64,000 nt of DNA from Pseudomonas borbori (GTDB taxonomy: Bacteria; Pseudomonadota; Gammaproteobacteria; Pseudomonadales; Pseudomonadaceae): positions 94,962-158,961 of the forward strand of contig NZ_FOWX01000001.1 in NCBI RefSeq assembly GCF_900115555.1. Reading direction: 5' to 3'. Below are positions 9,414 through 20,708 of this stretch, one piece after another. A program made the translations under genes and the position numbers. The notes under the pieces were generated by a model. That model saw only the letters and a program-made list of their open reading frames with translations, was not told the DNA's origin and did no database searches. Numbering within the stretch: the stretch's first letter is position 1; every line of letters begins with the position of its first letter.

Positions 9414-10694
9414 ATGACTGACACCCGCAATGGCGAGGACAACGGCAAGCTGCTTTATTGCTCCTTCTGCGGCAAAAGCCAGCATGAAGTGCGCAAATTG
9501 ATTGCCGGCCCCTCGGTCTTTATCTGCGACGAGTGCGTCGACCTGTGCAATGACATCATCCGCGAGGAGGTGCAGGAAGCCCAGGCCGAAAGCAGCGCGC
9601 ACAAGCTGCCTGCGCCAAAGGAAATCAGCGCCATCCTCGATCAGTATGTGATTGGTCAGGAGCGAGCCAAGAAGATCCTGGCGGTGGCAGTCTATAACCA
9701 CTACAAGCGGCTTAATCAGCGCGAAAAGAAGGACGATGTCGAGCTGGGCAAGAGCAATATCTTGCTGATCGGTCCGACCGGTTCGGGTAAAACTCTGCTG
9801 GCCGAAACCCTGGCGCGCTTGCTCAATGTTCCCTTCACCATCGCCGACGCCACCACGCTGACCGAAGCCGGCTATGTGGGTGAGGATGTCGAGAACATCA
9901 TCCAGAAGCTGCTGCAGAAGTGCGATTACGATGTGGAAAAGGCCCAGATGGGCATCGTCTATATCGACGAAATCGACAAGATCTCGCGCAAGTCCGACAA
10001 CCCGTCGATCACTCGCGATGTGTCGGGTGAGGGTGTCCAGCAGGCCCTGTTGAAGCTGATCGAGGGCACCGTGGCCTCGGTTCCTCCGCAGGGTGGGCGC
10101 AAGCATCCGCAGCAGGAGTTCCTGCAGGTCGATACGCGCAATATCCTGTTCATCTGCGGCGGTGCTTTCTCTGGCTTGGAAAAAGTCATCCAGGGCCGCT
10201 CGACCAGGGGGGGGATAGGTTTCAATGCCGAGGTTCGCAGCAAGGATCTGGGTAAGAAGATCGGAGAGTCGCTGCGTGCGGTCGAGCCGGACGATCTGGT
10301 CAAGTTTGGCTTGATTCCGGAATTCGTTGGTCGTTTGCCGGTTATCGCAACCCTCGACGAGCTGGATGAAGCTGCGCTGATGCAGATTCTGACCGAGCCG
10401 AAGAATGCCCTGACCAAGCAATATGCCAAGCTTTTCGAGATGGAAGGTGTCGATCTGGAGTTCCGCTCTGACGCATTGCTATCCGTGGCGCGCAAGGCTT
10501 TGGAGCGTAAGACCGGTGCGCGTGGTTTGCGCTCGATCCTCGAGGGTATTTTGCTCGATACCATGTACGAGATTCCCTCGCAGTCGGAGGTCAGCAAGGT
10601 GGTTATCGATGAGAGCGTCGTCGATGGCACATCCAAGCCCCTGTTGATATACGAAAACAACGAGCCTGCTGCCAAAGCGGCGCCTGACGCTTGA
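9414..10694 (+). CDS. clpX: Clp protease ATP-binding unfoldase ClpX
   Basis: 426 aa AAA+ unfoldase that recognises substrates and feeds them to ClpP. The N-terminal zinc finger has four cysteines (16, 19, 38, 41). The Walker A is GPTGSGKT and the Walker B is VYIDEIDK. The IGF loop that docks on ClpP is present in RGGIGFNAE. The ATG at 9414 was chosen because the finger begins about 15 residues later, as in other ClpX; the frame extends upstream without similarity. A strong terminator follows. Confidence 0.97.
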   Translation: MTDTRNGEDNGKLLYCSFCGKSQHEVRKLIAGPSVFICDECVDLCNDIIREEVQEAQAESSAHKLPAPKEISAILDQYVIGQERAKKILAVAVYNHYKRLNQREKKDDVELGKSNILLIGPTGSGKTLLAETLARLLNVPFTIADATTLTEAGYVGEDVENIIQKLLQKCDYDVEKAQMGIVYIDEIDKISRKSDNPSITRDVSGEGVQQALLKLIEGTVASVPPQGGRKHPQQEFLQVDTRNILFICGGAFSGLEKVIQGRSTRGGIGFNAEVRSKDLGKKIGESLRAVEPDDLVKFGLIPEFVGRLPVIATLDELDEAALMQILTEPKNALTKQYAKLFEMEGVDLEFRSDALLSVARKALERKTGARGLRSILEGILLDTMYEIPSQSEVSKVVIDESVVDGTSKPLLIYENNEPAAKAAPDA

Positions 10695-10718
10695 GTCCGT
10701 CCGTAGCATGTTGAAAGC

Positions 10719-10745
10719 AAGGGGCCTGCGGGCCCCTTTGCTTTT
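10719..10745 (+). terminator. Intrinsic terminator of clpX
   Basis: AAGGGGCC and GGCCCCTT pair around a 4-base TGCG loop, followed by a T-rich TGCTTTT. It separates clpX from lon, which therefore needs its own promoter. Confidence 0.85.
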
Positions 10746-10757
10746 GCAGTCGAAACG

Positions 10758-10787
10758 CTTGTTTTTTGCTGGGGCTACCCCCATCTT
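10758..10787 (+). promoter_or_regulatory. Candidate sigma-32 heat-shock promoter of lon
   Basis: CTTGTT (10758-10763) and CCCCATCTT (from 10779) are spaced by 15 bases and resemble the sigma-32 consensus CTTGAA-N13-15-CCCCATNTA. The position, about 60 bp before lon and after the clpX terminator, fits the known heat-shock control of lon. Confidence 0.6.
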
Positions 10788-10846
10788 AGGGTGAAGGCTT
10801 ATCCCATCTATCTAAGGCCTGACAGGCCGCTGTAGAGCCAGAAATC

Positions 10847-13243
<2,397 letters not shown>

Positions 13244-13378
13244 CAGGGGGGCTTCCTTGACACAATTTTAGAGCCCTTGTTATAAAGCGGCTCTTATTGT
13301 GCGGAAGACTTTTCAGCACTCGTTTTGCTTACACTAAAAATCAAGAAACAAACTCAACAGAAATTAAGGGGACTTAGA

Positions 13379-13651
13379 GTGAACAAGTCGGAACTGATCG
13401 ATGCCATCGCTGCATCTGCTGATATCCCGAAAGCTGTTGCTGGCCGCGCGCTGGATGCAGTGATTGAATCCGTCACTGGCGCTTTGAAAGCTGGTGACTC
13501 CGTTGTACTGGTTGGTTTCGGTACCTTTGCTGTCAAGGAGCGCGCTGCGCGCACCGGCCGTAATCCGCAAACTGGCAAGCCGATCAGCATTGCTGCTGCC
13601 AAGATTCCAGGTTTCAAAGCCGGCAAGGCACTGAAAGACGCCGTCAACTAA
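13379..13651 (+). CDS. hupB: DNA-binding protein HU-beta
   Basis: 90 aa histone-like protein that bends DNA and helps compact the nucleoid. The full HU domain is present, with the DNA-binding beta-arm in [18 protein letters not shown] and the family signature region around it. I chose the GTG at 13379 because it begins (M)[10 protein letters not shown], the standard HU N-terminus, and is preceded by AAGGGGA. The frame runs open upstream to 13325, but those residues do not belong to HU. The gene is in its usual position between lon and ppiD. Confidence 0.95.
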   Translation: MNKSELIDAIAASADIPKAVAGRALDAVIESVTGALKAGDSVVLVGFGTFAVKERAARTGRNPQTGKPISIAAAKIPGFKAGKALKDAVN

Positions 13652-13699
13652 GCGTCTTCAGGCGTTGTCCTAGGTCAGTCTAACCCCTGATCTGGCAGC

Positions 13700-13776
13700 G
13701 GAGCGGTAGTTCAGTCGGTTAGAATACCGGCCTGTCACGCCGGGGGTCGCGGGTTCGAGTCCCGTCCGCTCCGCCA
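13700..13776 (+). tRNA. tRNA-Asp(GTC)
   Basis: 77 bases with acceptor GGAGCGG paired to CCGCTCC, anticodon loop CTGTCAC giving GTC, T-arm GGGTTCGAGTCCC and an encoded CCA. It sits between hupB and ppiD. Confidence 0.97.
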
Positions 13777-13784
13777 GTTACGAG

Positions 13785-13813
13785 AAGGCGCATCCTCGGA
13801 TGCGCCTTTCTTC
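13785..13813 (+). terminator. Terminator after tRNA-Asp
   Basis: AAGGCGCATCC pairs with GGATGCGCCTT around a very short loop, followed by TTCTTCT. It lies 9 bases after the tRNA CCA. Confidence 0.8.
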
Positions 13814-13873
13814 TATCCGGATTTTACCCACACTGCACGGCTGCTTTTTTTGTACAGTCGTTCTGGGGGAAGC

Positions 13874-15748
13874 ATGCTGCAGAATATCAGGGACAATTCA
13901 CAGGGTTGGATTGCCAAAACCATCATCGGTCTCATCGTGGTGCTGCTCGCGCTGACCGGTGTCGAAGCCGTTTTCACCGGCACCAGCAACAGTCAGAACG
14001 CGGCTGAAGTCAACGGCGAGAAGGTCACACTCAACGCACTCAGCCAAGCCGTCGAGATGCAACGGCGTCAGTTGTTGCAACAGCTCGGGCGTGATTTTGA
14101 TGCTTCCTTGCTGGACGAGAAATTGCTGCGCGAGGCTGCACTGAAGGGTCTGATCGAGCGCACTTTGTTGCTGCAGGTCGCAGCCGATGCCAAGTTTGGC
14201 TTTTCCCCGCAGGCACTCGATCAGCTGATTCTGCAAACGCCCGAATTTCTGGTGGATGGTCAGTTTGATGCCGATCGGTTCGATCAGGTCATCCGCCAGC
14301 TTGGTTACACGCGCATGCAGTTCCGCCAGATGCTCGAGCAAGAAATGCTGATCGGGCAGTTGCGCGCCGGCATCTCCGGCAGCGCCTTCGTTACCGATGC
14401 GCAGGTAATGGCGTTCGCGCGGTTGGAAAAGCAAACCCGTGACTTCGCGACCCTGACCCTGAAGGCCGATAGCAGCGCGGTTCAACTCAGTGATGACGAC
14501 ATCAAGGCCTACTATGATGCGCAGGCCAGTCAGTTCATGAGTCCTGAGCAGGTCGTGCTGGAATATGTCGAACTGAACAAGGATGCCTTCTTCGATCAGG
14601 TCGAAGTCAGCGATGAAGATCTGCAGAGCGCTTACGAAAACGAAATCGCCAACCTGGCCGAGCAGCGTCAGGCCGCGCATATCCTGGTCGAGGTAAGCGA
14701 CGCGCTCGACGACAAGCAGGCCAAGGCCAAGATTGAGGAAGCGCAGAAGCGCCTGCAGCAAGGCGAAGACTTTGCCGTGCTGGCCAAGGAGTTTTCCGAC
14801 GATCCGGGTTCCGCTGTCAATGGGGGCGACCTCGGTTACGCCGGTCCGGGTGTCTACGATCCGGCCTTTGAAGAGGCGCTGTATGCCTTGAGCGAAGGTC
14901 AGGTATCGGCGCCGGTACGCAGTGAGTTCGGTTGGCACCTGATCAAACTGTTGGCTGTTCAGGCGCCTGAGGTGCCAAGTTTTGCCAGCCTGCAGGAAAA
15001 ACTGGTGCGTGATTTGAAGGCGCGCCAGTTGGAGCGGCGGTTCGTCGAAGCCAGCAAGCAGCTTGAGGATGCCGCGTTCGAAGCGTCGGATTTGGCTCAG
15101 CCTGCCCAGGAACTGGGGCTGGATATCAAAACCAGCGAAGCCTTCGGCCGTGAAGGTGGCGAGGGGCTGGCCGCTAACCGTCAGGTGGTTCAGGCTGCAT
15201 TCAGTGCCGAGGTGCTGGAGGACGGCAGTAACAGCAGCGCCATCGAACTCGATCCGAATACCGTTGTGGTGTTGCGCGTCAAGGAGCACAAGAAGCCCGA
15301 ACAACTGGCTCTCGAACAGGTTGCAGAGAGTATTCGTGAACAGTTGACCAGGGTTCGTGCCAGTGAGGCTGCCAAGGCTGAGGGTGAGGCGCTTCTGGCA
15401 GCTTTGAAGGAAGGCAAGACGCCGGTTGAGCAGGCTGAGTCGGGACAAGCCTGGGAGGTGGTTGAGGCGGCCACGCGCAGTCAGGAGGGGATTGATCCCA
15501 TCGTACTGCAGGCGCTGTTCCGGTTGCCCAAGCCGAACGCCGCTGGTCAGTCGACCTTTACCGGAGTCACGCTGGAAAATGGTGATTTCGTGGTGGTGCG
15601 CTTGAATGGCGTGAGCGAGCCAGAGATGCCATTGGCGGCTGAAGAAAAGGCCATGTATAGCCGTTTCCTTGCCTCACGCAGTGGACAGCAGGACTTCGTG
15701 GCATTCCGCAAGCAATTGGAAGCTAAGGCGGATATCGAACGTTTCTGA
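13874..15748 (+). CDS. ppiD: Periplasmic folding chaperone / PPIase PpiD
   Basis: 624 aa membrane-anchored SurA-like chaperone at the SecYEG exit. A single N-terminal membrane helix (about residues 18-35) is followed by a helical SurA-N-like domain. A parvulin domain comes next (about 255-360; AAHILVEVSDA, then FSDDPGSAVNGGDLGY and FGWHLIKL), then a C-terminal periplasmic region. The ATG at 13874 has GGGGGA upstream and begins MLQNIRDNSQGW, the normal start; an upstream in-frame start adds 8 residues. Very strong terminator downstream. Confidence 0.95.
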   Translation: MLQNIRDNSQGWIAKTIIGLIVVLLALTGVEAVFTGTSNSQNAAEVNGEKVTLNALSQAVEMQRRQLLQQLGRDFDASLLDEKLLREAALKGLIERTLLLQVAADAKFGFSPQALDQLILQTPEFLVDGQFDADRFDQVIRQLGYTRMQFRQMLEQEMLIGQLRAGISGSAFVTDAQVMAFARLEKQTRDFATLTLKADSSAVQLSDDDIKAYYDAQASQFMSPEQVVLEYVELNKDAFFDQVEVSDEDLQSAYENEIANLAEQRQAAHILVEVSDALDDKQAKAKIEEAQKRLQQGEDFAVLAKEFSDDPGSAVNGGDLGYAGPGVYDPAFEEALYALSEGQVSAPVRSEFGWHLIKLLAVQAPEVPSFASLQEKLVRDLKARQLERRFVEASKQLEDAAFEASDLAQPAQELGLDIKTSEAFGREGGEGLAANRQVVQAAFSAEVLEDGSNSSAIELDPNTVVVLRVKEHKKPEQLALEQVAESIREQLTRVRASEAAKAEGEALLAALKEGKTPVEQAESGQAWEVVEAATRSQEGIDPIVLQALFRLPKPNAAGQSTFTGVTLENGDFVVVRLNGVSEPEMPLAAEEKAMYSRFLASRSGQQDFVAFRKQLEAKADIERF

Positions 15749-15818
15749 TGGCTGTCGAGTAGCGAAAAGCCGAACGTTATTGACTTAAGGATTGTTGATT
15801 AATCCTTGATCAGTGAAG

Positions 15819-15854
15819 AATCCGGAACCTTCATCAGGTTCCGGATTTTTTTTT
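15819..15854 (+). terminator. Strong terminator of ppiD
   Basis: A perfect 12-bp stem (AATCCGGAACCT with AGGTTCCGGATT), a 5-base loop and a run of nine T. The base right after the T-run begins the group II intron-like sequence. Confidence 0.95.
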
Positions 15855-16100
15855 GTGCACCCGGCAGGGCGCAATCTTGCGGGTGAAAGCCCGCAGCTGA
15901 CCACAGCGAACGAAGTGAAGCGCAACTGCACCAAGGCCGGTTGCGTGTGGCGAGGCGCGTGGCGCGAAGCCGTACGAGAGCCGTTCAGGACGAGCCGCCG
16001 CTAGATGAAGGGGCGGATCGGTTTTCTGCTATCGAGCAGAGCCCACGCGGCCTCGGTCCCGATGCTCGGATCACGACCCGCTCGACAGCGCCCTTGCCAG
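15855..16100 (+). mobile_element. 5' fragment resembling a group II (IIC-type) intron
   Basis: Starting exactly at the end of the ppiD terminator T-run, the sequence opens GTGCACCCGGCAGGGCG. It continues with a GCGGGTGAAAGCCCGC stem, an AGCGAACGAAGTGAAGCG segment and GTGGCGCGAAGCCGTACG. This resembles domain I of bacterial group II introns found in pseudomonads. Class C introns are known to insert just downstream of intrinsic terminators, which this one does. No reverse-transcriptase/maturase frame and no recognisable domain V follow within the gap, so it appears to be a truncated 5' remnant. The right boundary is uncertain; by eye the recognisable part fades between about 16010 and 16100. 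Identification is from memory of intron sequences and needs an Rfam check. Confidence 0.55.
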
Positions 16101-16434
16101 GGGTTGAGAGCTTGTCATTGTTCCGCAGTGCCCTGGATCGCCCGACCCGGCCAGAAGCACGGATGGAAGCACATACAGCGACTCCCATCGTCAACCCGAC
16201 AACGCCCATCGCAGTTCTGGCTGCTCCGAGGCCGGCTTGCGCAGCGGCAAGGCTCGCATTCGAGAGCGGCACAGTACTCTTGTCGCTAACCAATTGGTCT
16301 CCGACTTCATGCTCGGCATCGAAGAAGGATCGGCCGTCATGGCAAGGGCTACTGAAGCTGTTGTCCCAGTCCTGCGCGGAAAAAACTGACCTGGGTCAAT
16401 GAGTGGTGCAATCCCCCGGAAAATGCGGGGTGCC
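16101..16434. other. Degenerate intergenic DNA between intron fragment and island
   Basis: No gene can be supported here. One frame on + is open from 16108 to a stop at 16387-16389. Its last 40 or so codons (ending VVPVLRGKN) look more protein-like than the rest, which may be the tail of a lost gene. It has no start codon, and no family is recognised. Confidence 0.4.
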
Positions 16435-16477
16435 TGTCATGAAATGAGAAAACGCTGTCGCCGAATGAAAGGTCGGC
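16435..16477 (+). promoter_or_regulatory. Operator 1: 21-bp direct repeat (AraC-type site)
   Basis: Half-site TGTCATGAAATGAGAAAA starts at 16435 and TGTCGCCGAATGAAAGG at 16456, exactly 21 bp later. The same architecture recurs at 18694, 33358 and 35216. Two tandem half-sites two helical turns apart are typical of AraC-family binding. It lies about 110 bp before the first dioxygenase gene. Confidence 0.7.
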
Positions 16478-16587
16478 GCGGCCCCTCGCTCCTAAATTCC
16501 TCCTCACGGCCTGCCACGCGGAATCCGCTCCGTCCTGCTGCCGCATTACTCCGTTCGACGACCTACGTACCCCCTGAGGATAACAAG

Positions 16588-17436
16588 ATGCGCGTAGAAC
16601 CACTCTCCTGCAGTATTGGCGCCGAGCTGGTCGGCGTGAACCTGGCCGATGCCGTCCGCGACGACAGTCTGTTCAACGAGATCAAGGGCCTGCTGCTGCA
16701 GCACAAGGTACTGTTCCTGCGTGACCAGGATATCTCGCGCCCGGATCACGTGGCCTTCGCCCGTCGTTTTGGCCAGCTGGAAGACCACCCGATGGCGCCG
16801 AGCCATCCGGAGGCGCCGGGCCTGGTACAGATATACAAGCGTCCCGACCAGCCGATCGACCGCTACGAGAATGCCTGGCATGCCGACGGTACCTGGCGCC
16901 CGACCCCGGCCATGGGCTGCGTGTTGCGCTGCGTGGAGTGCCCAACCGTGGGCGGCGACACCATGTGGGCCAACATGGTGCTGGCCTACGAGCGCCTGCC
17001 GCAGGCGATCAAGCAGCAGATCGAGGACCTGCGCGCCAACCACAGCTTCGAGTCGTCCTTCGCCGCCGCCATGCCGATCGACAAGCGCCTGGCGATGAAG
17101 GCCGAGTACCCGGACTCCGAGCACCCGGTGGTGCGCACCCATCCGGAAACCGGCGAGAAGGTCCTGTTCGTCAACGCCTTCACCACCCACTTCACCAACT
17201 ACCACACCAAGGATCGCGTGCGCTTCGGCCAGGACGCCAACCCCGGCGCCGCCGACCTGCTGCGCTATCTGGTGAGCCAGGCATTCATCCCCGAGTACCA
17301 GGTGCGCTGGCGCTGGCAGCCCAACAGCATCGCCATCTGGGACAACCGCAGCACCCAGCACTACGCGGTCATGGATTACCCGGCCTGCCATCGCAAGATG
17401 GAGCGCGCCGCGATCATCGGCGACAAGCCGTTCTGA
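16588..17436 (+). CDS. TauD/TfdA family 2-oxoglutarate-dependent dioxygenase, copy 1
   Basis: 282 aa. The iron-binding facial triad is visible as His98 and Asp100 (WHADGTW) and His258 (STQHYAVMDY). Arg269 (HRKMER) is placed to bind the 2-oxoglutarate carboxylate. The family couples decarboxylation of 2-oxoglutarate to hydroxylation of an anionic substrate; TauD itself liberates sulfite from taurine and relatives act on alkyl sulfates or aryloxyacetates. The substrate here is unknown. The ATG at 16588 follows GAGGA by 9 bases; the frame is open upstream but not similar. Copy 2 at 19808 is the same length and roughly 80% identical by eye. A BKACE gene follows after 47 bp. Confidence 0.9.
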   Translation: MRVEPLSCSIGAELVGVNLADAVRDDSLFNEIKGLLLQHKVLFLRDQDISRPDHVAFARRFGQLEDHPMAPSHPEAPGLVQIYKRPDQPIDRYENAWHADGTWRPTPAMGCVLRCVECPTVGGDTMWANMVLAYERLPQAIKQQIEDLRANHSFESSFAAAMPIDKRLAMKAEYPDSEHPVVRTHPETGEKVLFVNAFTTHFTNYHTKDRVRFGQDANPGAADLLRYLVSQAFIPEYQVRWRWQPNSIAIWDNRSTQHYAVMDYPACHRKMERAAIIGDKPF

Positions 17437-17483
17437 CTCCTGTCGAGCACAACCACCACCCATTTTATTTAGAGGAAAGTGCC

Positions 17484-18542
17484 ATGAACTTCATCGATGG
17501 TTCGCTGTTTGTCGAAAACATGCAGAAACTGGTCATCACCGCCGCACCCTATGGTCCGGAATGGCAGCCGTCCGACTTCCCCGAGGACATCCCGGTCTCC
17601 CTGGATGCGCAGATCCAGAAGGCCGTCGACTGCTACAACGCCGGCGCCAGCGTGCTCCACGTGCATGGCCGCGAAGCCGACGGCAAGGGCTCCAAGCGCC
17701 TGTCCTTCACCAACCAGCTGGTGGCCGGCATCCGCGAGGCCTGCCCGGAGATGATCCTGCAGATCGGCGGTTCCATCTCCTTCGCCCCGGAAAGCGAAGG
17801 CGAAACAGCCAAGTGGCTGAGCGACGACACCCGTCACATGCTGGCCGAGATCGAGCCGACCCCGGACCAGGTGACCATTGCCATCAACACCAACCAGATG
17901 AACGTGGTCGAGCAGATGTGCGCCGCCGACGTCCGCGGCACCTCGCTGGACGTGGGCACCGCCGGCTACGAGGCCTACCGCGAGATGACCATCCCGGCCG
18001 GCCCGGCCTGGGTCGAGGAGCACATCAAGCGCCTGAGCGACAAGCGGATCCAGACCCACTTCCAGCTGGCCAACATCGCCCAGTTGGAGACGGTCGAGCG
18101 CATGATGCGCCGCGGCGTGTGCAACGTGCCGCTGATCCTCACCTGGGTAGCCATCGGCGGCGGCTTCGAGGCGCCGAACCTCTACAACCTGGCCAACTTC
18201 GTGCGCGCCTGCCCGGATGGCTCGGTGCTGACCCTGGAAACCTCCATGCTCAACACCCTGCCGCTGAACATGATGGCCATGGCCCTGGGCCTGCACGTGC
18301 GTTGCGGCATCGAGGACAACCTCTGGACCCAGGACCGTTCGCGCAAGATGTCCACCGTCGAACAGATCGAGCAGCTGGTACGCATTTCCCGCGAGTTCGG
18401 CCGCGACATCGCCAACGGCCAGGAAGCCCGCGAGATCTACAAGATCGGCACCTTCTACAAGGACGCCGACGAGACTCTGGCCAAGAACGGCTTCGCGCCC
18501 AACCGCAAGCCGGGCCAGAAGGGCTTCCTGCTGCACGGCTGA
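17484..18542 (+). CDS. BKACE (DUF849) beta-keto acid cleavage enzyme, copy 1
   Basis: 352 aa TIM-barrel metalloenzyme. BKACEs cleave a beta-keto acid with acetyl-CoA, yielding acetoacetate and a new acyl-CoA; characterised members include 3-keto-5-aminohexanoate and dehydrocarnitine cleavage enzymes. The zinc-binding His-x-His is at His59/His61 (VLHVHGRE). The substrate loop region and the C-terminal VRCGIEDN segment, typical of the family, are present. Copy 1 has Gly62 where copy 2 and most relatives have Val after the second His, which could alter the pocket. RBS AGAGGAAAG precedes the ATG. It is paired with the upstream dioxygenase as an apparent two-gene operon ending at a terminator near 18610-18670. 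Confidence 0.92.
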   Translation: MNFIDGSLFVENMQKLVITAAPYGPEWQPSDFPEDIPVSLDAQIQKAVDCYNAGASVLHVHGREADGKGSKRLSFTNQLVAGIREACPEMILQIGGSISFAPESEGETAKWLSDDTRHMLAEIEPTPDQVTIAINTNQMNVVEQMCAADVRGTSLDVGTAGYEAYREMTIPAGPAWVEEHIKRLSDKRIQTHFQLANIAQLETVERMMRRGVCNVPLILTWVAIGGGFEAPNLYNLANFVRACPDGSVLTLETSMLNTLPLNMMAMALGLHVRCGIEDNLWTQDRSRKMSTVEQIEQLVRISREFGRDIANGQEAREIYKIGTFYKDADETLAKNGFAPNRKPGQKGFLLHG

Positions 18543-18609
18543 TGCCTGGCGGGCGCCTCGCTTGCAGCTTGCAGGCAGAGGGGGCCGCTGGCGCTGTCAT
18601 GCGCTGTAC

Positions 18610-18670
18610 GCCGCCGCGCGCGGCCGGTTCTGTGGGTGATCCACGGGATCGGCCGCGGCGGCGGCTTTTT
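18610..18670 (+). terminator. Long GC-rich hairpin and T-run
   Basis: GCCGCCGCGCGCGGCCG pairs, with a one-base bulge, with CGGCCGCGGCGGCGGC across a loop that itself can fold (GTGG/CCAC), followed by TTTTT. It closes the first dioxygenase-BKACE operon. Confidence 0.8.
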
Positions 18671-18693
18671 GCTTGGCCGGCGCAGCAGGTCGG

Positions 18694-18736
18694 TGTCATG
18701 AAATGAAAAGTCGCTGTCGTTTGATGAGAAGCGTCG
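18694..18736 (+). promoter_or_regulatory. Operator 2: 21-bp direct repeat (AraC-type site)
   Basis: TGTCATGAAATGAAAAG starts at 18694 and TGTCGTTTGATGAGAAGC at 18715, spacing 21 bp. The first half-site is nearly identical to operators 1 and 3. It lies about 80 bp before the dehydrogenase gene. Confidence 0.75.
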
Positions 18737-18812
18737 GCTCAGCCGGCAGCCTAGAGTTCAATCAACGCAAATCGATGCAATTCGCCCAGATCGCAGATTG
18801 GAGAAAAGAAAC

Positions 18813-19793
18813 ATGGCCAAAGCCGTACGCTTCTATGAAACCGGTGGTCCCGAGGTTCTTCGCTACGAAGACGTCGAGGTCGGCGAACCCGGCCCGGGCG
18901 AGGTTCGGCTGCGTCATGTCGCCGTCGGCCTGAACTACGCCGACACCTATTTCCGCAACGGCACCTACCCGATTCCGTTGCCCAATGGCATGGGCGTGGA
19001 AGCCTCCGGCGTGGTCCAGGCGGTGGGCGAGGGCGTGACCAACGTGGCGGTCGGCGACCGCGTCACCTACACCGGCTTTCTCAATACCCTCGGCGCCTAC
19101 AGCACCGAACGCCTGATCCCGGCCGCGCCGCTGATCAAGCTGCCGGAGACCATCGCCTTCGAGACCGCCGCGGCCATGACCATGCGCGGCCTGACCTCGT
19201 CCTACCTGATGCGCCGCATCTATGACTTCAAGCCAGGCGACAGCATCCTCCTGCACGCCGCCGCCGGTGGCGTCGGCCTGATCGTCTCGCAGTGGGCCAA
19301 GCTGCTCGGCCTGACCGTGATCGGCACCGTGTCCAGCGACGCCAAGGCCGAAGTGGCCCGCGCCCACGGCTGCGACCACACGATCAACTACAGTCACGAA
19401 GACGTCGCCAAGCGCGTGCGTGAGCTGACCGATGGCGTCGGCGTCAACGTGGTGTTCGACAGCGTCGGCAAGAACACCTTCATGGGCTCGCTCGATTCGC
19501 TCAAGCGCCGCGGCCTGCTGGTCTGCGTCGGCACCGCCTCCGGCCCGATCGAAGGCTTCAACCCGCAGCTGCTGGCCATGAAGGGCTCGCTGTACATGAC
19601 CCGTCCGGCCCTGGCCGACTACATCGCCGACCCGGCGGAGAAGGCCGCCCTGGCCGGCGAGCTGTTCGACCACGTCGGCAGCGGCCGGATCAAGATCGAG
19701 ATCAACCAGCACTACGCCCTGCAGGACGCCGTGCAGGCCCACCGCGATCTGGAAGCGCGCAAGACCACCGGCTCGTCGATCTTCGTCATCTGA
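18813..19793 (+). CDS. Quinone oxidoreductase-type (MDR superfamily) dehydrogenase
   Basis: 326 aa zinc-independent medium-chain dehydrogenase/reductase of the QOR type. An N-terminal GroES-like domain (GLNYADTYFRNGTYP) is followed by a Rossmann domain with AAAGGVGLIVSQWAK near residue 150, the NADPH-binding loop. The structural and catalytic zinc cysteines of alcohol dehydrogenases are absent. The family reduces quinones or enones; in this operon it may oxidise or reduce an intermediate of the dioxygenase/BKACE route. The ATG at 18813 is preceded by GGAGAAAAG. It heads an operon with dioxygenase 2 (14 bp gap) and BKACE 2. Confidence 0.9.
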   Translation: MAKAVRFYETGGPEVLRYEDVEVGEPGPGEVRLRHVAVGLNYADTYFRNGTYPIPLPNGMGVEASGVVQAVGEGVTNVAVGDRVTYTGFLNTLGAYSTERLIPAAPLIKLPETIAFETAAAMTMRGLTSSYLMRRIYDFKPGDSILLHAAAGGVGLIVSQWAKLLGLTVIGTVSSDAKAEVARAHGCDHTINYSHEDVAKRVRELTDGVGVNVVFDSVGKNTFMGSLDSLKRRGLLVCVGTASGPIEGFNPQLLAMKGSLYMTRPALADYIADPAEKAALAGELFDHVGSGRIKIEINQHYALQDAVQAHRDLEARKTTGSSIFVI

Positions 19794-19807
19794 GAAGGGC
19801 TATCGCC

Positions 19808-20656
19808 ATGCAAGTCGAACAACTGACCTACAACATTGGCGCCGAGCTGATCGGCGTCAACCTCGCCGACGCCATCCATGATGACGGCCTGTTCGCGGCG
19901 ATCCGCGGCCAGCTGCTTCAGCACCGCGTGCTGTTCCTGCGTGACCAGGACTTCAGCCGCGCCGAGCATGTGGCCTTCGCCCGCCGCTTCGGCGAGCTGG
20001 AGGACCATCCGGTGGCCGGCAGCGATCCGGAAAATCCGGGTCTGGTGCAGATCTACAAGCGCCCGGACCAGCCGATGGATCGCTACGAGAACGCCTGGCA
20101 CACCGACGCCACCTGGCGCGAGGCGCCGCCGCTGGGCTGCGTGCTGCGCTGCATCGAGTGCCCGCCGGTGGGCGGCGACACCATGTGGGCGAACATGGTG
20201 GTGGCCTACGAGCGCCTGCCCGACGACGTCAAGGCGAAGATCGTCGACCTGCGCGCTCGCCACAGCATCGAGGCCAGCTTCGGTGCGGCCATGCCGATCG
20301 AAAAGCGCCTGGCGCTCAAGGCGCAGTTTCCGGACGCCGAGCACCCGGTGGTGCGCACCCACCCGGAAACCGGCGAGAAGGTACTGTTCGTCAATGCCTT
20401 CACCACCCATATCAGCAACTACCACACCCCGCAGCGGGTGCGCTTCGGCCAGGACGCCAACCCCGGTGCCGCCGACCTGCTGCGCTACCTGATCAGTCAG
20501 GCGTACATCCCCGAGTACCAGGTGCGCTGGCGCTGGCAGCCCAACAGCGTGGCGATCTGGGACAACCGCAGCACTCAGCACTACGCCGTCATGGATTACC
20601 CGCCTTGCCATCGCAAGATGGAACGTGCCGGGATCATCGGCGACAAGACCTACTGA
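19808..20656 (+). CDS. TauD/TfdA family 2-oxoglutarate-dependent dioxygenase, copy 2
   Basis: 282 aa, collinear with copy 1 without gaps. Triad His98/Asp100/His258 and Arg269 are all conserved (WHTDATW, STQHYAVMDY, HRKMER). Differences cluster in the stretches after the metal-binding loop (WREAPPLG versus WRPTPAMG) and in the helical region around residues 138-170, which may tune substrate choice. It lies 14 bp after the dehydrogenase and 52 bp before BKACE 2. The paralogue pair suggests duplication of a dioxygenase-BKACE unit followed by limited divergence. Confidence 0.9.
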   Translation: MQVEQLTYNIGAELIGVNLADAIHDDGLFAAIRGQLLQHRVLFLRDQDFSRAEHVAFARRFGELEDHPVAGSDPENPGLVQIYKRPDQPMDRYENAWHTDATWREAPPLGCVLRCIECPPVGGDTMWANMVVAYERLPDDVKAKIVDLRARHSIEASFGAAMPIEKRLALKAQFPDAEHPVVRTHPETGEKVLFVNAFTTHISNYHTPQRVRFGQDANPGAADLLRYLISQAYIPEYQVRWRWQPNSVAIWDNRSTQHYAVMDYPPCHRKMERAGIIGDKTY

Positions 20657-20708
20657 GTCGGAACGCTCAAGTGGCACCACTCACTTTCAATTGTTTGAGG
20701 CAACAGAA

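Noticed and set aside
13898..15448. 516-codon open frame on the minus strand
   Set aside because: Antisense to ppiD, which is a complete and conserved gene; no domain or ribosome site.
16108..16389. Open frame ending in VVPVLRGKN before operator 1
   Set aside because: No start codon with a ribosome site, first half is low in protein character, and no family is recognised; kept only as part of the degenerate stretch.
15855..16587. Full group II intron with maturase
   Set aside because: The gap is too short for a reverse transcriptase gene and no maturase motifs or domain V were found; only a 5' fragment is claimed.
17484..18542. Carnitine degradation (dehydrocarnitine cleavage enzyme) for the BKACEs
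   Set aside because: The neighbours expected for carnitine use, such as carnitine dehydrogenase (CdhA-type) and betaine-processing genes, are absent, and two TauD-type oxygenases have no place in that route.
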